Assembly: GCA_018058135.1 (NCBI GenBank)
Contig: JAGPCK010000026.1
Span: 1 to 37,331, forward strand
Direction of reading: 5' to 3'
Length of the DNA: 37,331 bases
DNA from: Bacteroidia bacterium
Lineage (GTDB): Bacteria; Bacteroidota; Bacteroidia; UKL13-3
Both the position numbers and the translations under genes were made by a program. A model generated the notes under the pieces. It was not told the DNA's origin. It did no database searches and was given only the letters and a program-made list of their open reading frames with translations. Shown one piece after another: positions 16,337-24,876 of the stretch (its first letter is position 1; each line of letters opens with the position of its first letter).

Positions 16337-17035
16337 CTAGAAGTAAATTCCCATTTGCAGGGAAAGGTTAGAGTTGGTGGCATTCATGGTTTTTTCCTTA
16401 AGCACATCAAAAATACCGTTATCAAAACGAAGACCGGTTGTTAGTCTGGAATTTCCTCCGATAGGATATTCTATACCTGCACCTATAATCATAGAGCCGC
16501 GGTAAAAGTTGATGTTGTCATTAAAACTGAAGCCTTCATTACCATTGTTTACATCAACTCCATCTCCTTTTCTGGCTACATTACCATCAATATCTGCCTT
16601 CGCACGTATAAGAAAAGAGTTGCCGTAACCAAACTGTGCCCAATAAGCTAGTCGGCCAATTTCCTTAGTGCGGAATTTTAACGTAAGTGGAATTTGAAGG
16701 TATTGCAGATGATACATGTAGCTGATGTTGCTTGTCGCAAATGGTATTCCGCCAACTGTTTGAGTTGCCAGTGGTGTTTTTATTTCTCCACCCATGTAGG
16801 CAATTTCTAAACCTGTACCCACATAATATTTTTCTGCCAGTTGAAAGTCGGCTAAGAGCCCGTAGTTAAAAGCAAATTTTGTTTTGCCTGCCGATATAGT
16901 ATTTGATTCCGCTTTGTTCCAGGAGAGCAAAGGAGAAAATTTTAACCCCAGCCACACTTTCTGAGCGCTCACTTCGTTAACCATGCTGAACATTACCATA
17001 GCAGCGATGAGCAGCTTTTTTATAACTTTGTTCAT
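16337..17035 (-). CDS. Outer-membrane beta-barrel protein (PorT-like)
   Basis: A 232-residue protein. ATG 17035 was chosen because it gives a clean signal peptide (MNKVIKKLLIAAMVMFSMVNEVSAQ); the longer frame runs into the divergent gldB gene. The mature part has about eight amphipathic strands (FAFNYGLLADFQLAEKYYVGTGLEIAYMGG, YLQIPLTLKFRTKEIG, GSMIIGAGIEYPIGG) and ends in a terminal Phe (LQMGIYF). It resembles PorT-family or 13-bp outer-membrane barrel proteins. The function is unknown. It heads the operon with nadE and lies only 11 bases from the oppositely oriented gldB start. Confidence 0.75.
   Translation of the reverse strand: MNKVIKKLLIAAMVMFSMVNEVSAQKVWLGLKFSPLLSWNKAESNTISAGKTKFAFNYGLLADFQLAEKYYVGTGLEIAYMGGEIKTPLATQTVGGIPFATSNISYMYHLQYLQIPLTLKFRTKEIGRLAYWAQFGYGNSFLIRAKADIDGNVARKGDGVDVNNGNEGFSFNDNINFYRGSMIIGAGIEYPIGGNSRLTTGLRFDNGIFDVLKEKTMNATNSNLSLQMGIYF
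17023..17030 (+). promoter_or_regulatory. Putative -7 element for gldB
   Basis: TAACTTTG fits TAnnTTTG and lies 16 bases before the gldB ATG. It overlaps the first codons of the divergent barrel gene. No good -33 box is visible. Confidence 0.35.
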
Positions 17036-17046
17036 TATTACAAAAT

Positions 17047-18123
17047 ATGATGGCAAAATACGGGAAATATTCCAAGCCTTTTCAACTAATAATCTTCTTG
17101 CTGGCTGCTGCAACTATTGCTGGTTGTAACGGCTGTGGTAAAAACAAAGCGGTTGTGGCAGATAAGCAGGCTCTTGATGCTGCGGAGAAAATGGATTTTA
17201 AGGTAAAAATAAGAAGGTTTGATCAGGAGCTTTTTCTGTCTGATTCCATGAACCCTGCTGAGGGTTTTGAAAAACTGGCTAAAAATTATCCGGCCTTTTG
17301 GCCGGTGTATGTGGAGAATATTATTGAAGCAGGTAAGCCGGGTGAGCAGCAAACGATTAAAAATTTAGCTGATTTTGTTTCGAACCCCTACATACGAGAG
17401 ATGCACCGGGAGTGTGAAAAGTATTATCATGATTTTACTCCTTATGCCACGCAGTTGGATGCTGCATTTAAACTGTATAAATACTACTTTTCTGAGGCTG
17501 TAATTCCTGAGTTGGTCACTATGGTGTCAGCATTCAATTATGCTCATCCTGTAATGGATTCTGTAATGGGAATAGGACTAGATTTTTACCTTGGAGAAAA
17601 CTATTCTCCGTATAAGGCTTCGAACATTAATTTTCCGGAATACATTGTTCGCAGAATGCGAAAAGAATATCTGGTAACGAATACCATGAGGTATTTTTTG
17701 CTAAGTGAATATGGGCCAGTCCCCGGTTCTCAAAAGTTTATTGATCACATCATTCAGGAAGGGAAGGTATTGTATGCCATAGACGCGGTACTTCCCGATG
17801 TGCCTGATACAATTAAGATGGGGTATACTGCAGAACAATTGCAGTGGTGTTTTGATAACGAGGTGCAGATGTGGGCACATTATGTACAGAAAAAAATGCT
17901 GTATTCAACCGACATGATGCTTTACCAGCGTTACATCAATGAGGCTCCTTTTACATCAGCGCCTGATGTTCCGCAAGAATCAGCCCCTCGCATTGGTATT
18001 TGGACGGGTTGGCAGATTGTACGTAAATACATGAAAGAAAACCCTAAGGTTACCCTGAAGGAATTAATGGCTGAAAGTGACTTTCAGAAAATTCTGACCA
18101 AATCCAAATACAAACCCCGTTGA
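17047..18123 (+). CDS. gldB: Gliding motility lipoprotein GldB
   Basis: A 358-residue lipoprotein. The lipobox is TIAGC with the lipidated Cys at 27. The mature part matches GldB: VKIRRFDQELF, NYPAFWPVYVENII, DFYLGENYSPY, YIVRRMRKEYL and a C-terminal GIWTGWQIVRKYM. GldB is needed for gliding and T9SS-linked functions in Flavobacterium, but it is also found in non-gliding Bacteroidota, so gliding cannot be concluded. In flavobacteria gldC usually follows; here the next gene is a convergent aminotransferase whose stop abuts this one without any gap. The T9SS-sorted proteins elsewhere in the window are consistent with a working T9SS in this organism. Confidence 0.9.
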   Translation: MMAKYGKYSKPFQLIIFLLAAATIAGCNGCGKNKAVVADKQALDAAEKMDFKVKIRRFDQELFLSDSMNPAEGFEKLAKNYPAFWPVYVENIIEAGKPGEQQTIKNLADFVSNPYIREMHRECEKYYHDFTPYATQLDAAFKLYKYYFSEAVIPELVTMVSAFNYAHPVMDSVMGIGLDFYLGENYSPYKASNINFPEYIVRRMRKEYLVTNTMRYFLLSEYGPVPGSQKFIDHIIQEGKVLYAIDAVLPDVPDTIKMGYTAEQLQWCFDNEVQMWAHYVQKKMLYSTDMMLYQRYINEAPFTSAPDVPQESAPRIGIWTGWQIVRKYMKENPKVTLKELMAESDFQKILTKSKYKPR

Positions 18124-19455
18124 TTATTTTTTCTTTGGAGTTGTAGCTGGTACCGCGGGAGGTAAAGGAGCAATACCTGAAATAACTTGTATAGCCTGAA
18201 CAAGGCGGTCTAGATGTTCAGTGGTAGTGAACAGATGAGGTGTTACACGCACACCTTTTACCTCATCGGTTTCTATAGCTACCGTAAAAATCCGGTGCTC
18301 ATCGTAAAGTCTGTTGGATAATACATTAGCCGGGATGTTCTCCATACTGAAGCAGGCAATGCCACATGATTGTTCAACACCTTCCGGGGTGAGCAGGCTC
18401 ACACCCTTAATTGTTTTTATTTTACCTGTCCAGTAATTTTTTAAATAACGCAAGCGCTCTTCTTTTCGCTTTAAACCAATGCGCAAATTAAAGTCTATGG
18501 CTGCCTTGATACTAAAATAATTTGCTGGAGGGGTGGTGCCGGTGTGCTCCAGTTTTTCTATGTTAGTTTTTTCTTTGGCGGTATCGCCCATCAATGGCCA
18601 TATGTTAGCCAGTTTATCTTGCTTTATATATAAAAAACCTGTACCCAACGGTGCCCCCAGCCATTTATGTAAGCTGGCTGCATAATAATCACAACCTAAA
18701 TCAGAGATTGTAAAATCAAGGTGAGCAAAAGCATGCGCTCCGTCAACTATTACCTCAATGTTTTTTGCTTTTCCTAAAGCACATAATTCTTTAACAGGTA
18801 GTATCTGTCCGGTTAAATTAATCATATGGGTCACCAGCATCATTCTGGTTTTTGATGTTATTGATTTTTCGTATGCCTTAACTATATCATTAGCACTTTT
18901 AGGCAGCAACGGAATCTGCACATATTTTAATACCACACCCTGTCGTTTAGCTTTTTGCTCAAAGGCTTCCTGCATGCTGCCGTAATCCTGTTTGCTAAGC
19001 AGTACTTCATCACCGGCCTTTAAATCAATGCCTTGTATAAGTATGTTGAGAGACTCAGTAGTATTGCGTGTAAGTGCAATTTCTTCTGCTGGTACTCCTG
19101 CTAACTGAGCCAACTCTGATTTAATCTGTAAACGCTCAGGTTGCATCAGTCTGCGCATGTAGTAAGAGGATTGCGAATTTACGCTGCGCGTTTTTTGAAT
19201 GAATGATTCCATTACAGGAACGGAACACATGCTGAAATAACCATTCTCGAGGTTCAGAAAAGTTTCATCAGGATTGTACATGGCGGCAATCTGCTCCCAA
19301 GCTTCCTCCTGTGTGGCAGCTTCCAGTGGTGGCAATTGAGTTAATTTATCCAGAGCACGTTCGGTATGGTCATGTTGTAAAGCTGTGGCAACAGAGATTG
19401 CCGGAATTCCTAAGGCTAAGCCTGCACTTTGTTTTATAAATTTTCTGCGTAACAT
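18124..19455 (-). CDS. PLP-dependent class V aminotransferase with Tat-like leader
   Basis: A 443-residue protein of the class V aminotransferase / isopenicillin N epimerase / cysteine desulfurase fold. The N-terminus reads RRKFIKQSAGLALG, a twin-arginine-like signal, so the folded PLP enzyme may be exported to the periplasm. Active-site landmarks are the phosphate-loop region TRNTTESLNIL, Asp238-x2-His241 (VDGAHAFAH) and the Schiff-base Lys264 (ASLHKWLGAPLG). No cysteine-rich desulfurase loop is seen, so epimerase or lyase chemistry on an amino acid is more likely than sulfur transfer. The C-terminus is extended and Pro/Lys-rich. It is convergent with gldB: the two stops are adjacent at 18123/18124. 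Confidence 0.85.
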   Translation of the reverse strand: MLRRKFIKQSAGLALGIPAISVATALQHDHTERALDKLTQLPPLEAATQEEAWEQIAAMYNPDETFLNLENGYFSMCSVPVMESFIQKTRSVNSQSSYYMRRLMQPERLQIKSELAQLAGVPAEEIALTRNTTESLNILIQGIDLKAGDEVLLSKQDYGSMQEAFEQKAKRQGVVLKYVQIPLLPKSANDIVKAYEKSITSKTRMMLVTHMINLTGQILPVKELCALGKAKNIEVIVDGAHAFAHLDFTISDLGCDYYAASLHKWLGAPLGTGFLYIKQDKLANIWPLMGDTAKEKTNIEKLEHTGTTPPANYFSIKAAIDFNLRIGLKRKEERLRYLKNYWTGKIKTIKGVSLLTPEGVEQSCGIACFSMENIPANVLSNRLYDEHRIFTVAIETDEVKGVRVTPHLFTTTEHLDRLVQAIQVISGIAPLPPAVPATTPKKK

Positions 19456-19511
19456 ATGTAAAGTTCTATTTTACTTTATGCAATTATCACGTTTTTTCAG
19501 CATATTTGTTT

Positions 19512-20093
19512 ATGGGGAAAGCAGAGAAAGTATTTGCCCTCTGTCTGGCTATCTTGTTGATTTTTTCTTTATCAGCGTATAATTATCAGGCAGTTGATTA
19601 CACTGCGGATTATGTTTCGGTGAGCGTGCGTTTGAATGTTCCGACTGATTCAATAAAAAAAATATTTCCCCTTTTGAAAGAGTACATCAGAAATGATGAA
19701 CCAATTGTGTATACTGATACTGGCCTGTTTCGCTATTATGATACTAACCAGCCATTGATAGATGTGCCGGTATTTGGGCAGGCACTTCCTATACTCTATT
19801 TTGATTTTTACAAAAACAGACTGACGCGTTTTAGTTCACAATATCAGATAAGCGCAGATAATTTTAACCCTCAAACACTTTACAGTATTGCGGGTGCATT
19901 TGCTGACAATCATGCCCGGTTACAGGACTCCACATTTAGAAGGCAGTTAGTGAATAGCCTGAACATAATAACAGAAACGGAAGTTATGAAAGAAGTGTAT
20001 ACGCTTGATACGCTTACCTTTTTTCAATGTACTTTTTCCTATACTGCATGGCTAAAAGACAGTGTCCGTATCAATCACACGGACAGTTTATAA
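19512..20093 (+). CDS. Exported or membrane-anchored protein of unknown function
   Basis: A 193-residue protein starting at ATG 19512 (a TTG at 19506 is less likely). It has one N-terminal hydrophobic segment (VFALCLAILLIFSLSAYN) and then a periplasmic-type soluble domain with YTDTGLFRYYDTNQPLIDVPVFG and LPILYFDFYKNRL. I do not recognise the family and see no catalytic motif. It lies between a divergent aminotransferase and a convergent DUF3817 gene. Its TAA stop is immediately followed by the opposite-strand stop (TAA-CTA). Confidence 0.6.
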   Translation: MGKAEKVFALCLAILLIFSLSAYNYQAVDYTADYVSVSVRLNVPTDSIKKIFPLLKEYIRNDEPIVYTDTGLFRYYDTNQPLIDVPVFGQALPILYFDFYKNRLTRFSSQYQISADNFNPQTLYSIAGAFADNHARLQDSTFRRQLVNSLNIITETEVMKEVYTLDTLTFFQCTFSYTAWLKDSVRINHTDSL

Positions 20094-20381
20094 CTATTGT
20101 GCAGCTTTCAGATTTCGTTCAATAAAAAATGTTCCGAAGGGGATAAAGGAAAGTATAAAAAACCATATGCCTTGTTTAATACTTATTTGTTTATCCATAA
20201 AGGCATTTAATAAGGCAAACACAAACAGCACAAACAATACACCGTGCGCACTGCCTACCAGTCTGACAGCAGTGGGCATACCCATCATGTATTTCAATGG
20301 CATCGCAATTAAAAGCAAAATCAGGTAGGATATCCCCTCAGCATGGCCTACCCACACCAGTCGTTTAAGTGATTTGTGCAT
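20094..20381 (-). CDS. DUF3817 small membrane protein
   Basis: A 95-residue inner-membrane protein with three hydrophobic segments (GISYLILLLIAMPLKYM, SAHGVLFVLFVFALLNAF, GIWFFILSFIPFGTFFIE). The family hallmarks are an N-terminal VGHAEGISYL and a central GSAHGVLF with conserved His residues. DUF3817 proteins have no established function. The start lies three bases after the MCE-protein stop, so it is the last gene of the amidase-MCE-DUF3817 operon. Confidence 0.85.
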   Translation of the reverse strand: MHKSLKRLVWVGHAEGISYLILLLIAMPLKYMMGMPTAVRLVGSAHGVLFVLFVFALLNAFMDKQISIKQGIWFFILSFIPFGTFFIERNLKAAQ

Positions 20382-20384
20382 GTA

Positions 20385-21380
20385 TTATTTAGATTCGGAT
20401 GATTTGTCTTTTTTGCCAAAAATACTGAAGTGCACATAACGTTTAGGATGTGCTTTCATATCGAGCAACAAGGCGTCAAGATTTTTGGATGATGATGACA
20501 GATTATCGTATAGTTTTTTGTCGTTAACCAGTAAGCCCATGGTGCCATCACCCTTATTTATTTTTCTCATTACACTATCCAGTTGCACTAAGGCGCTGTT
20601 CGCATTTTCAACTGTAGCCTTAAGGTTGGTAGCTGCAAGAGAATCAGTAATCTGGTTCACATTTCTCATGGTTTTGGTTAATGTGGCATTGTTCTCCCGA
20701 AGATTGCGGGTTATTGATTCCACATGGGCAAAAATCTGGTCCAACCTTTTGGTTTCTGCATCTACTAAATCATTTACTTTAACTGAGGTCTTACGGAAAT
20801 TCTCTAAAGTCTCGGCTAAACTTTTAAAACCTGAGCGCAGGTTACGCTGTGTTTCATCATTGAGCACATCATCTACTGAGGCAAGCACAGAATCTAGTGT
20901 TACCAGAAGTTGCTCCGTTTTTGCCTTAACAGGATTGAGTACAGTGCTCATAGATTTTCCGATACTCATTTCAATGTCTGATTGCAGGGTGTCATCTTCT
21001 TCAGCAATCGGTGATGATTTATCCAGCACCAGCTCCACGCCTTTAGAACCAAACAGGTCAGCATTGTATATGCGAGCAATACTGTTTTTGGTCACCTTAA
21101 TTTTGGTGTCAATTTCCATTCGCACAATTAATCTTTCCAGATTTCCGTCAACGATAGATATTTTTTTCACCTGCCCCACTTTAAATCCGTTGATAGTAAC
21201 GGGATTGGATGCAGTTAACCCGTCAATTTCACCGTAAACAGCATAAAAGGTATTTGATTTAGTGAAGAGGTCTTCTCCTTTCATGTAGCTGTAACCCAGA
21301 ATCAACAGGGTGATTGACAGGGCGGCCAGAATGCCGACCTTAGTTTCTTTGGATACGTTCAAATCGGTAATTTTTTTCAA
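20385..21380 (-). CDS. MlaD/MCE-domain lipid-trafficking protein
   Basis: A 331-residue protein with one N-terminal transmembrane helix (VGILAALSITLLILGYSYM). The MCE domain at about 40-115 (FYAVYGEIDGLTASNPVTINGFKVGQV ... FGSKGVELVL) is followed by a long helical region (about 140-310) with SLAETLENF and repeated NATLT/DSLAAT heptads. MCE proteins form hexameric rings that carry phospholipids between inner and outer membranes. No permease or ATPase is adjacent. There is no ATG near the N-terminus: TTG 21380 or TTG 21362 must be used. The second gives the family-typical NVSKETKVG start and lies downstream of a TATTTTTG motif at 21378-21385. Confidence 0.87.
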   Translation of the reverse strand: MKKITDLNVSKETKVGILAALSITLLILGYSYMKGEDLFTKSNTFYAVYGEIDGLTASNPVTINGFKVGQVKKISIVDGNLERLIVRMEIDTKIKVTKNSIARIYNADLFGSKGVELVLDKSSPIAEEDDTLQSDIEMSIGKSMSTVLNPVKAKTEQLLVTLDSVLASVDDVLNDETQRNLRSGFKSLAETLENFRKTSVKVNDLVDAETKRLDQIFAHVESITRNLRENNATLTKTMRNVNQITDSLAATNLKATVENANSALVQLDSVMRKINKGDGTMGLLVNDKKLYDNLSSSSKNLDALLLDMKAHPKRYVHFSIFGKKDKSSESK

Positions 21381-21404
21381 AAATAGGCAAAAAGCCTGAA
21401 ACGT

Positions 21405-22199
21405 TTACTTTGCTTTATTGTGAGCAGCTTCGAACTCGGTTTTGTAATTTTTAAAAGCATTAAAAATAGCTGTTGCTACTGAGTCCTGGCCACTTTCTCC
21501 CTTCAAAAATCCGCGCTCATTGGTGTTGCTTAAGAATCCGGTTTCAATCAATATGCTGGGCATATTGGCTTTCCACAACACTAAAAATCCGGCCTGTTTT
21601 ACACCGCGACTGGTTCTTTTCTGATGTCCCAATTCATCTTCAATTTTGGAGGCAAGGCTCAAACTTTGCTCCAGGTAAGCGTTTTGAAACAGAGAGAAAT
21701 AGATATGGCCCTCCGGTGAATTGGGGTCAAAACCATCGTATTTCTTTTCATAGTTATTTTCCATCAGAATTACTGCATTCTCCCGTTTAGCTACTTCCAG
21801 ATTGCCTTCACTTTTATGTAATCCCATTACGTAAGTTTCTGTGCCGTAAACGGTTGTTTTGGGGTTAGCGTTGCAGTGTATAGAAATAAAAACATCGGCA
21901 TCATTTCTGTTACCAATGGCCGGACGTTCCCAAAGTTCGATAAAAGTATCATCGTTTCGGGTGTAAATTATTTTAACGTCTTTAAGTTGTTGTTCAATTT
22001 TTTTACCTAATCGTTTTGCAATGGAAAGTGCAACCTGTTTTTCCTCTACACCTCCATATTGGCAGCCGGTATCGTGGCCACCATGCCCCGCATCAATAAC
22101 TATTGTTTTAATTTTTCCTTTTACCGGATTAAGAGGGGTAAAGGAACACAGCAGTCCAGTAACAACTAATAGGGCTAATGTAAACGAACGTTTTAACAT
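21405..22199 (-). CDS. N-acetylmuramoyl-L-alanine amidase (Amidase_3)
   Basis: A 264-residue secreted zinc amidase that cleaves the bond between N-acetylmuramic acid and the stem peptide of peptidoglycan. Signal-like segment at 1-21. Zinc ligands are His39 (IDAGHGGHD), a Glu at 52/53 (GVEEKQVAL) and His108 (ISIHCNA), and the catalytic Glu is 219 (ILIETGFLSN). All are present. ATG 22199 was chosen: it gives a signal peptide, while the longer frame overlaps the divergent LptD gene. It heads an amidase-MCE-DUF3817 operon and is divergent from an LptD-like gene, which places cell-wall splitting, lipid transport and LPS assembly side by side. Confidence 0.92.
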   Translation of the reverse strand: MLKRSFTLALLVVTGLLCSFTPLNPVKGKIKTIVIDAGHGGHDTGCQYGGVEEKQVALSIAKRLGKKIEQQLKDVKIIYTRNDDTFIELWERPAIGNRNDADVFISIHCNANPKTTVYGTETYVMGLHKSEGNLEVAKRENAVILMENNYEKKYDGFDPNSPEGHIYFSLFQNAYLEQSLSLASKIEDELGHQKRTSRGVKQAGFLVLWKANMPSILIETGFLSNTNERGFLKGESGQDSVATAIFNAFKNYKTEFEAAHNKAK

Positions 22200-22209
22200 G
22201 TGGTAAATT

Positions 22210-24876
22210 GTGTTAGTTTTGCGCAACTTGGTTATCATAACATACAAAATTAGGTTACTTTCAGTATTATCAGGAGGTTGCAGGGTTTTTTTATCCCCAC
22301 GCGCACTGTTGATTGTCTGCTTTATTTGTGCCTTCCACGCTTTCGTTATGGCCATTCCGCATTCATTTATCTTGCCTCCGGATAGTTTATCGGCTGACAG
22401 CAATAAGGTTAAAAAACTTCCTGGCGACTCCCTTCAACTTACTAAAGCACCCGGAGCTCTGAGTGAAAAAGTCAAATATGATGCCGAAGACTCCATTGAA
22501 ATTGATGCTAAGAACAAGAGAGTACATTTGTATGGCAAGGCAACGGTTGATTACGAAGACATTAATCTGAAGGCAGATTACATTTACATTGATTTTGCCA
22601 CCAACACGGTTCATGCGTTCGGTAAAAAAGATACCTCAGGTAAATACATTGGTTATACTGAATTTAAGCAGGGCGACCAACAGTTTAAAGTGCGTGATAT
22701 GGCCTACAACTTTAAATCGAAAAGAGGGCGATTAACGGAGCTGGTTACCCGTGAAGGCGAAAGCATTATTTACGGAGAAAAAGTAAAAAAGGATGAGTTC
22801 AATAACAGCTACATACGCGGGGCCAGATACACTACCTGCGATGCTGAACACCCGCACTTTTTTATTCATGCATCAAAGCTTAAAATTATTCCCGATAAAC
22901 AGGTTATTCTTGGTCCTGCTAACTTGGTCATTGAAGATGTACCCACTCCCGGTTTTATACCTTTCGGTTTTTTTCCTATAACAAAAAGACAAAAATCTGG
23001 TGTGCTTATTCCTACGTATGGTAACTCTCCCGACCGGGGATTTTTTCTTCGTGCAGGCGGGTACTACTTTGCTTTTAATGACTATGTCCATGCTGAACTG
23101 AGGGGTGATATTTACACGTTAGGCAGTTGGGGTTTGTATGGTACTACCCGCTACAACAAACGATACCGCTACAACGGTAACCTGGATTTGAGGTACAACT
23201 ACAACAAGTTTTTAAATGCCACAGGAGAATTGCCTCCTATATCAAAAGACTTTTTTGTTACCTGGATTCATAATGTGGATGCCAAGGCCCGACCCAATAC
23301 CACATTTTCGGCACGGGTAAATGCCGGTACAAGTAACTCACTCCGGTTTAATTCGTATAACTCCAACGCTATTGTTACCAACCAACTGGTGTCAAGCATT
23401 TCATACAGCAAGACCTTCGGGCCAGATAACCGCTATAATTTTAGCAGTAATTTGCGGCACGACCAGAATACCATAACCAGAGATATAAACTTGTCGTTAC
23501 CCGAGTTGTTTTTTGGTGTACAACGTGTGTTCCCTTTTAAGCGAAAAGAAGTCTTAGGTACACCCAAATGGTACCAATCCATAGGGGATAATTTTGGGTT
23601 TCAGTACAGCGGATCTATGCGTAACGATATACGTACCAAAGATACTTTGTTGTTTACCGCACAAACTCTCGATACTATGCGCAACGGCATTTCACATAGT
23701 ATCCCCTTTAGTACGTCAATGAAAGTGTTGAAGTATTTTACACTTTCGCCTGCAGTTAATTACAATGAATACTGGTACATCAAAACGACAGAGAAATTGT
23801 GGGATGCAAGTGACTCTACGCTAAAAACCTATCAGGTAGATGGTTTTAAACGTGCCTCTAGTTACAATGCCTCCATGTCACTAACTACCCGCGTTTACGG
23901 TATGTTTAATTTCAGAAATGCAAAAATTAAAGCGATTCGACACGTAGTCACACCTACTGTTTCTATGGTGTTTCAGCCTGATTTTAGTTCATCGCGATTC
24001 GGTTATTATAAAGAAGTGCAAACGAATGTTTTAGGTGCCAAGCAAAAGTATTCCATTTTCGAGCAAGGGGTTTTCAGCGGGCCGGGTGCGGGCAGGCAGG
24101 GACGTTTAGACTTTTCTGTTATCAATAATCTGGAGATGAAAATGATGAAAGGGAAAGACACTGCCAGAAAAGAAGAAAACGTAAAACTACTGGAAACATT
24201 TAACATCAACGGCTCGTACAATTTTTTTGCTGATTCACTCAAGTGGTCCAACATTCAGCTTAACGCACGTACAACCTTGTTTAAGGTTTTGCAAGTGCAG
24301 GTGAATGGAAACTATGATCCTTATGTGTATGATTCATTAGTTATTGGTGAGAGCAGAAGTATAGCCCGCTTTAACCGACTGGAGTGGAAAGAGAATGGTC
24401 GTCTGGGTCGATTGGTTGGAGGAAACATTGCACTTAGTACATCCTTAAACCCGGCACTATTTAAAAAGAATAAGAAACCTAACCCCAAGCACGAGAAATT
24501 GAGGGAACTTAATCTTAATCCGAATGATTTTATAGACTTCGATGTGCCCTGGAACCTGACATTAAATTATACGTTCAACTATTCGCGTCCGCTTAATGAG
24601 GCTACATCCAGCCAATCATTTATGTTTAACGGTGATGTGAGTTTAACCAAAGACTGGAAAGTAGGATTTAACTCTGGGTATGATTTTGTAAACAAACAAC
24701 TCAGCTATACCTCTTTTGATATACATCGTAATTTGCATTGCTGGGAGTTTTCATTCAACTGGATACCGTTCGGGTTTCGTACAAGTTATTTCTTCACCAT
24801 CAGAGTACGCTCCAGCGTACTTCAGGAGTTAAAACTCACCCGCAGACGCGACTGGTTTGATCAGGGCGCATTTTAA
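22210..24876 (+). CDS. LptD-like LPS assembly outer-membrane protein
   Basis: An 888-residue frame counted from GTG 22210. A signal-like segment (ALLIVCFICAFHAFVMA) lies at about residues 32-48. An OstA/LptA-like jelly roll covers about 85-250 (KNKRVHLYGKATVDYEDINLKADY, GARYTTCDAEHPHFF). A large beta-barrel follows with TPGFIPFGFFPI, SGVLIPTYGNS and many Tyr/Asn-rich strands. It matches the Bacteroidota LptD family that inserts lipopolysaccharide into the outer membrane. The true start is unclear because no ATG precedes the signal segment; TTG 22228 or another non-ATG codon is possible. The stop is directly followed by the convergent yraN stop. It is divergent from the amidase with only 10 bases between the two frames. 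Confidence 0.88.
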   Translation: MLVLRNLVIITYKIRLLSVLSGGCRVFLSPRALLIVCFICAFHAFVMAIPHSFILPPDSLSADSNKVKKLPGDSLQLTKAPGALSEKVKYDAEDSIEIDAKNKRVHLYGKATVDYEDINLKADYIYIDFATNTVHAFGKKDTSGKYIGYTEFKQGDQQFKVRDMAYNFKSKRGRLTELVTREGESIIYGEKVKKDEFNNSYIRGARYTTCDAEHPHFFIHASKLKIIPDKQVILGPANLVIEDVPTPGFIPFGFFPITKRQKSGVLIPTYGNSPDRGFFLRAGGYYFAFNDYVHAELRGDIYTLGSWGLYGTTRYNKRYRYNGNLDLRYNYNKFLNATGELPPISKDFFVTWIHNVDAKARPNTTFSARVNAGTSNSLRFNSYNSNAIVTNQLVSSISYSKTFGPDNRYNFSSNLRHDQNTITRDINLSLPELFFGVQRVFPFKRKEVLGTPKWYQSIGDNFGFQYSGSMRNDIRTKDTLLFTAQTLDTMRNGISHSIPFSTSMKVLKYFTLSPAVNYNEYWYIKTTEKLWDASDSTLKTYQVDGFKRASSYNASMSLTTRVYGMFNFRNAKIKAIRHVVTPTVSMVFQPDFSSSRFGYYKEVQTNVLGAKQKYSIFEQGVFSGPGAGRQGRLDFSVINNLEMKMMKGKDTARKEENVKLLETFNINGSYNFFADSLKWSNIQLNARTTLFKVLQVQVNGNYDPYVYDSLVIGESRSIARFNRLEWKENGRLGRLVGGNIALSTSLNPALFKKNKKPNPKHEKLRELNLNPNDFIDFDVPWNLTLNYTFNYSRPLNEATSSQSFMFNGDVSLTKDWKVGFNSGYDFVNKQLSYTSFDIHRNLHCWEFSFNWIPFGFRTSYFFTIRVRSSVLQELKLTRRRDWFDQGAF
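22214..22221 (+). promoter_or_regulatory. Putative -7 element for the LptD-like gene
   Basis: TAGTTTTG fits TAnnTTTG. A GTTTT stretch lies 19 bases upstream. If active, the LptD start must lie downstream of about 22225. Confidence 0.4.
22245..22252 (-). promoter_or_regulatory. Putative -7 element for the amidase operon
   Basis: The minus strand reads TAATTTTG, an exact TAnnTTTG, 46 bases before the amidase ATG. It lies inside the long form of the LptD frame, so the two divergent promoters would overlap. Confidence 0.4.

Noticed and set aside
20485..21237. Long plus-strand frame antisense to the MCE protein
   Set aside because: The minus-strand MCE/MlaD domain is clearly recognisable; the plus frame is Ser/Leu-rich with no motif.
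22200..22403. N-terminal extension of the amidase to 22403
   Set aside because: It overlaps the LptD coding region, lacks homologous character, and hides the signal peptide that starts at ATG 22199.
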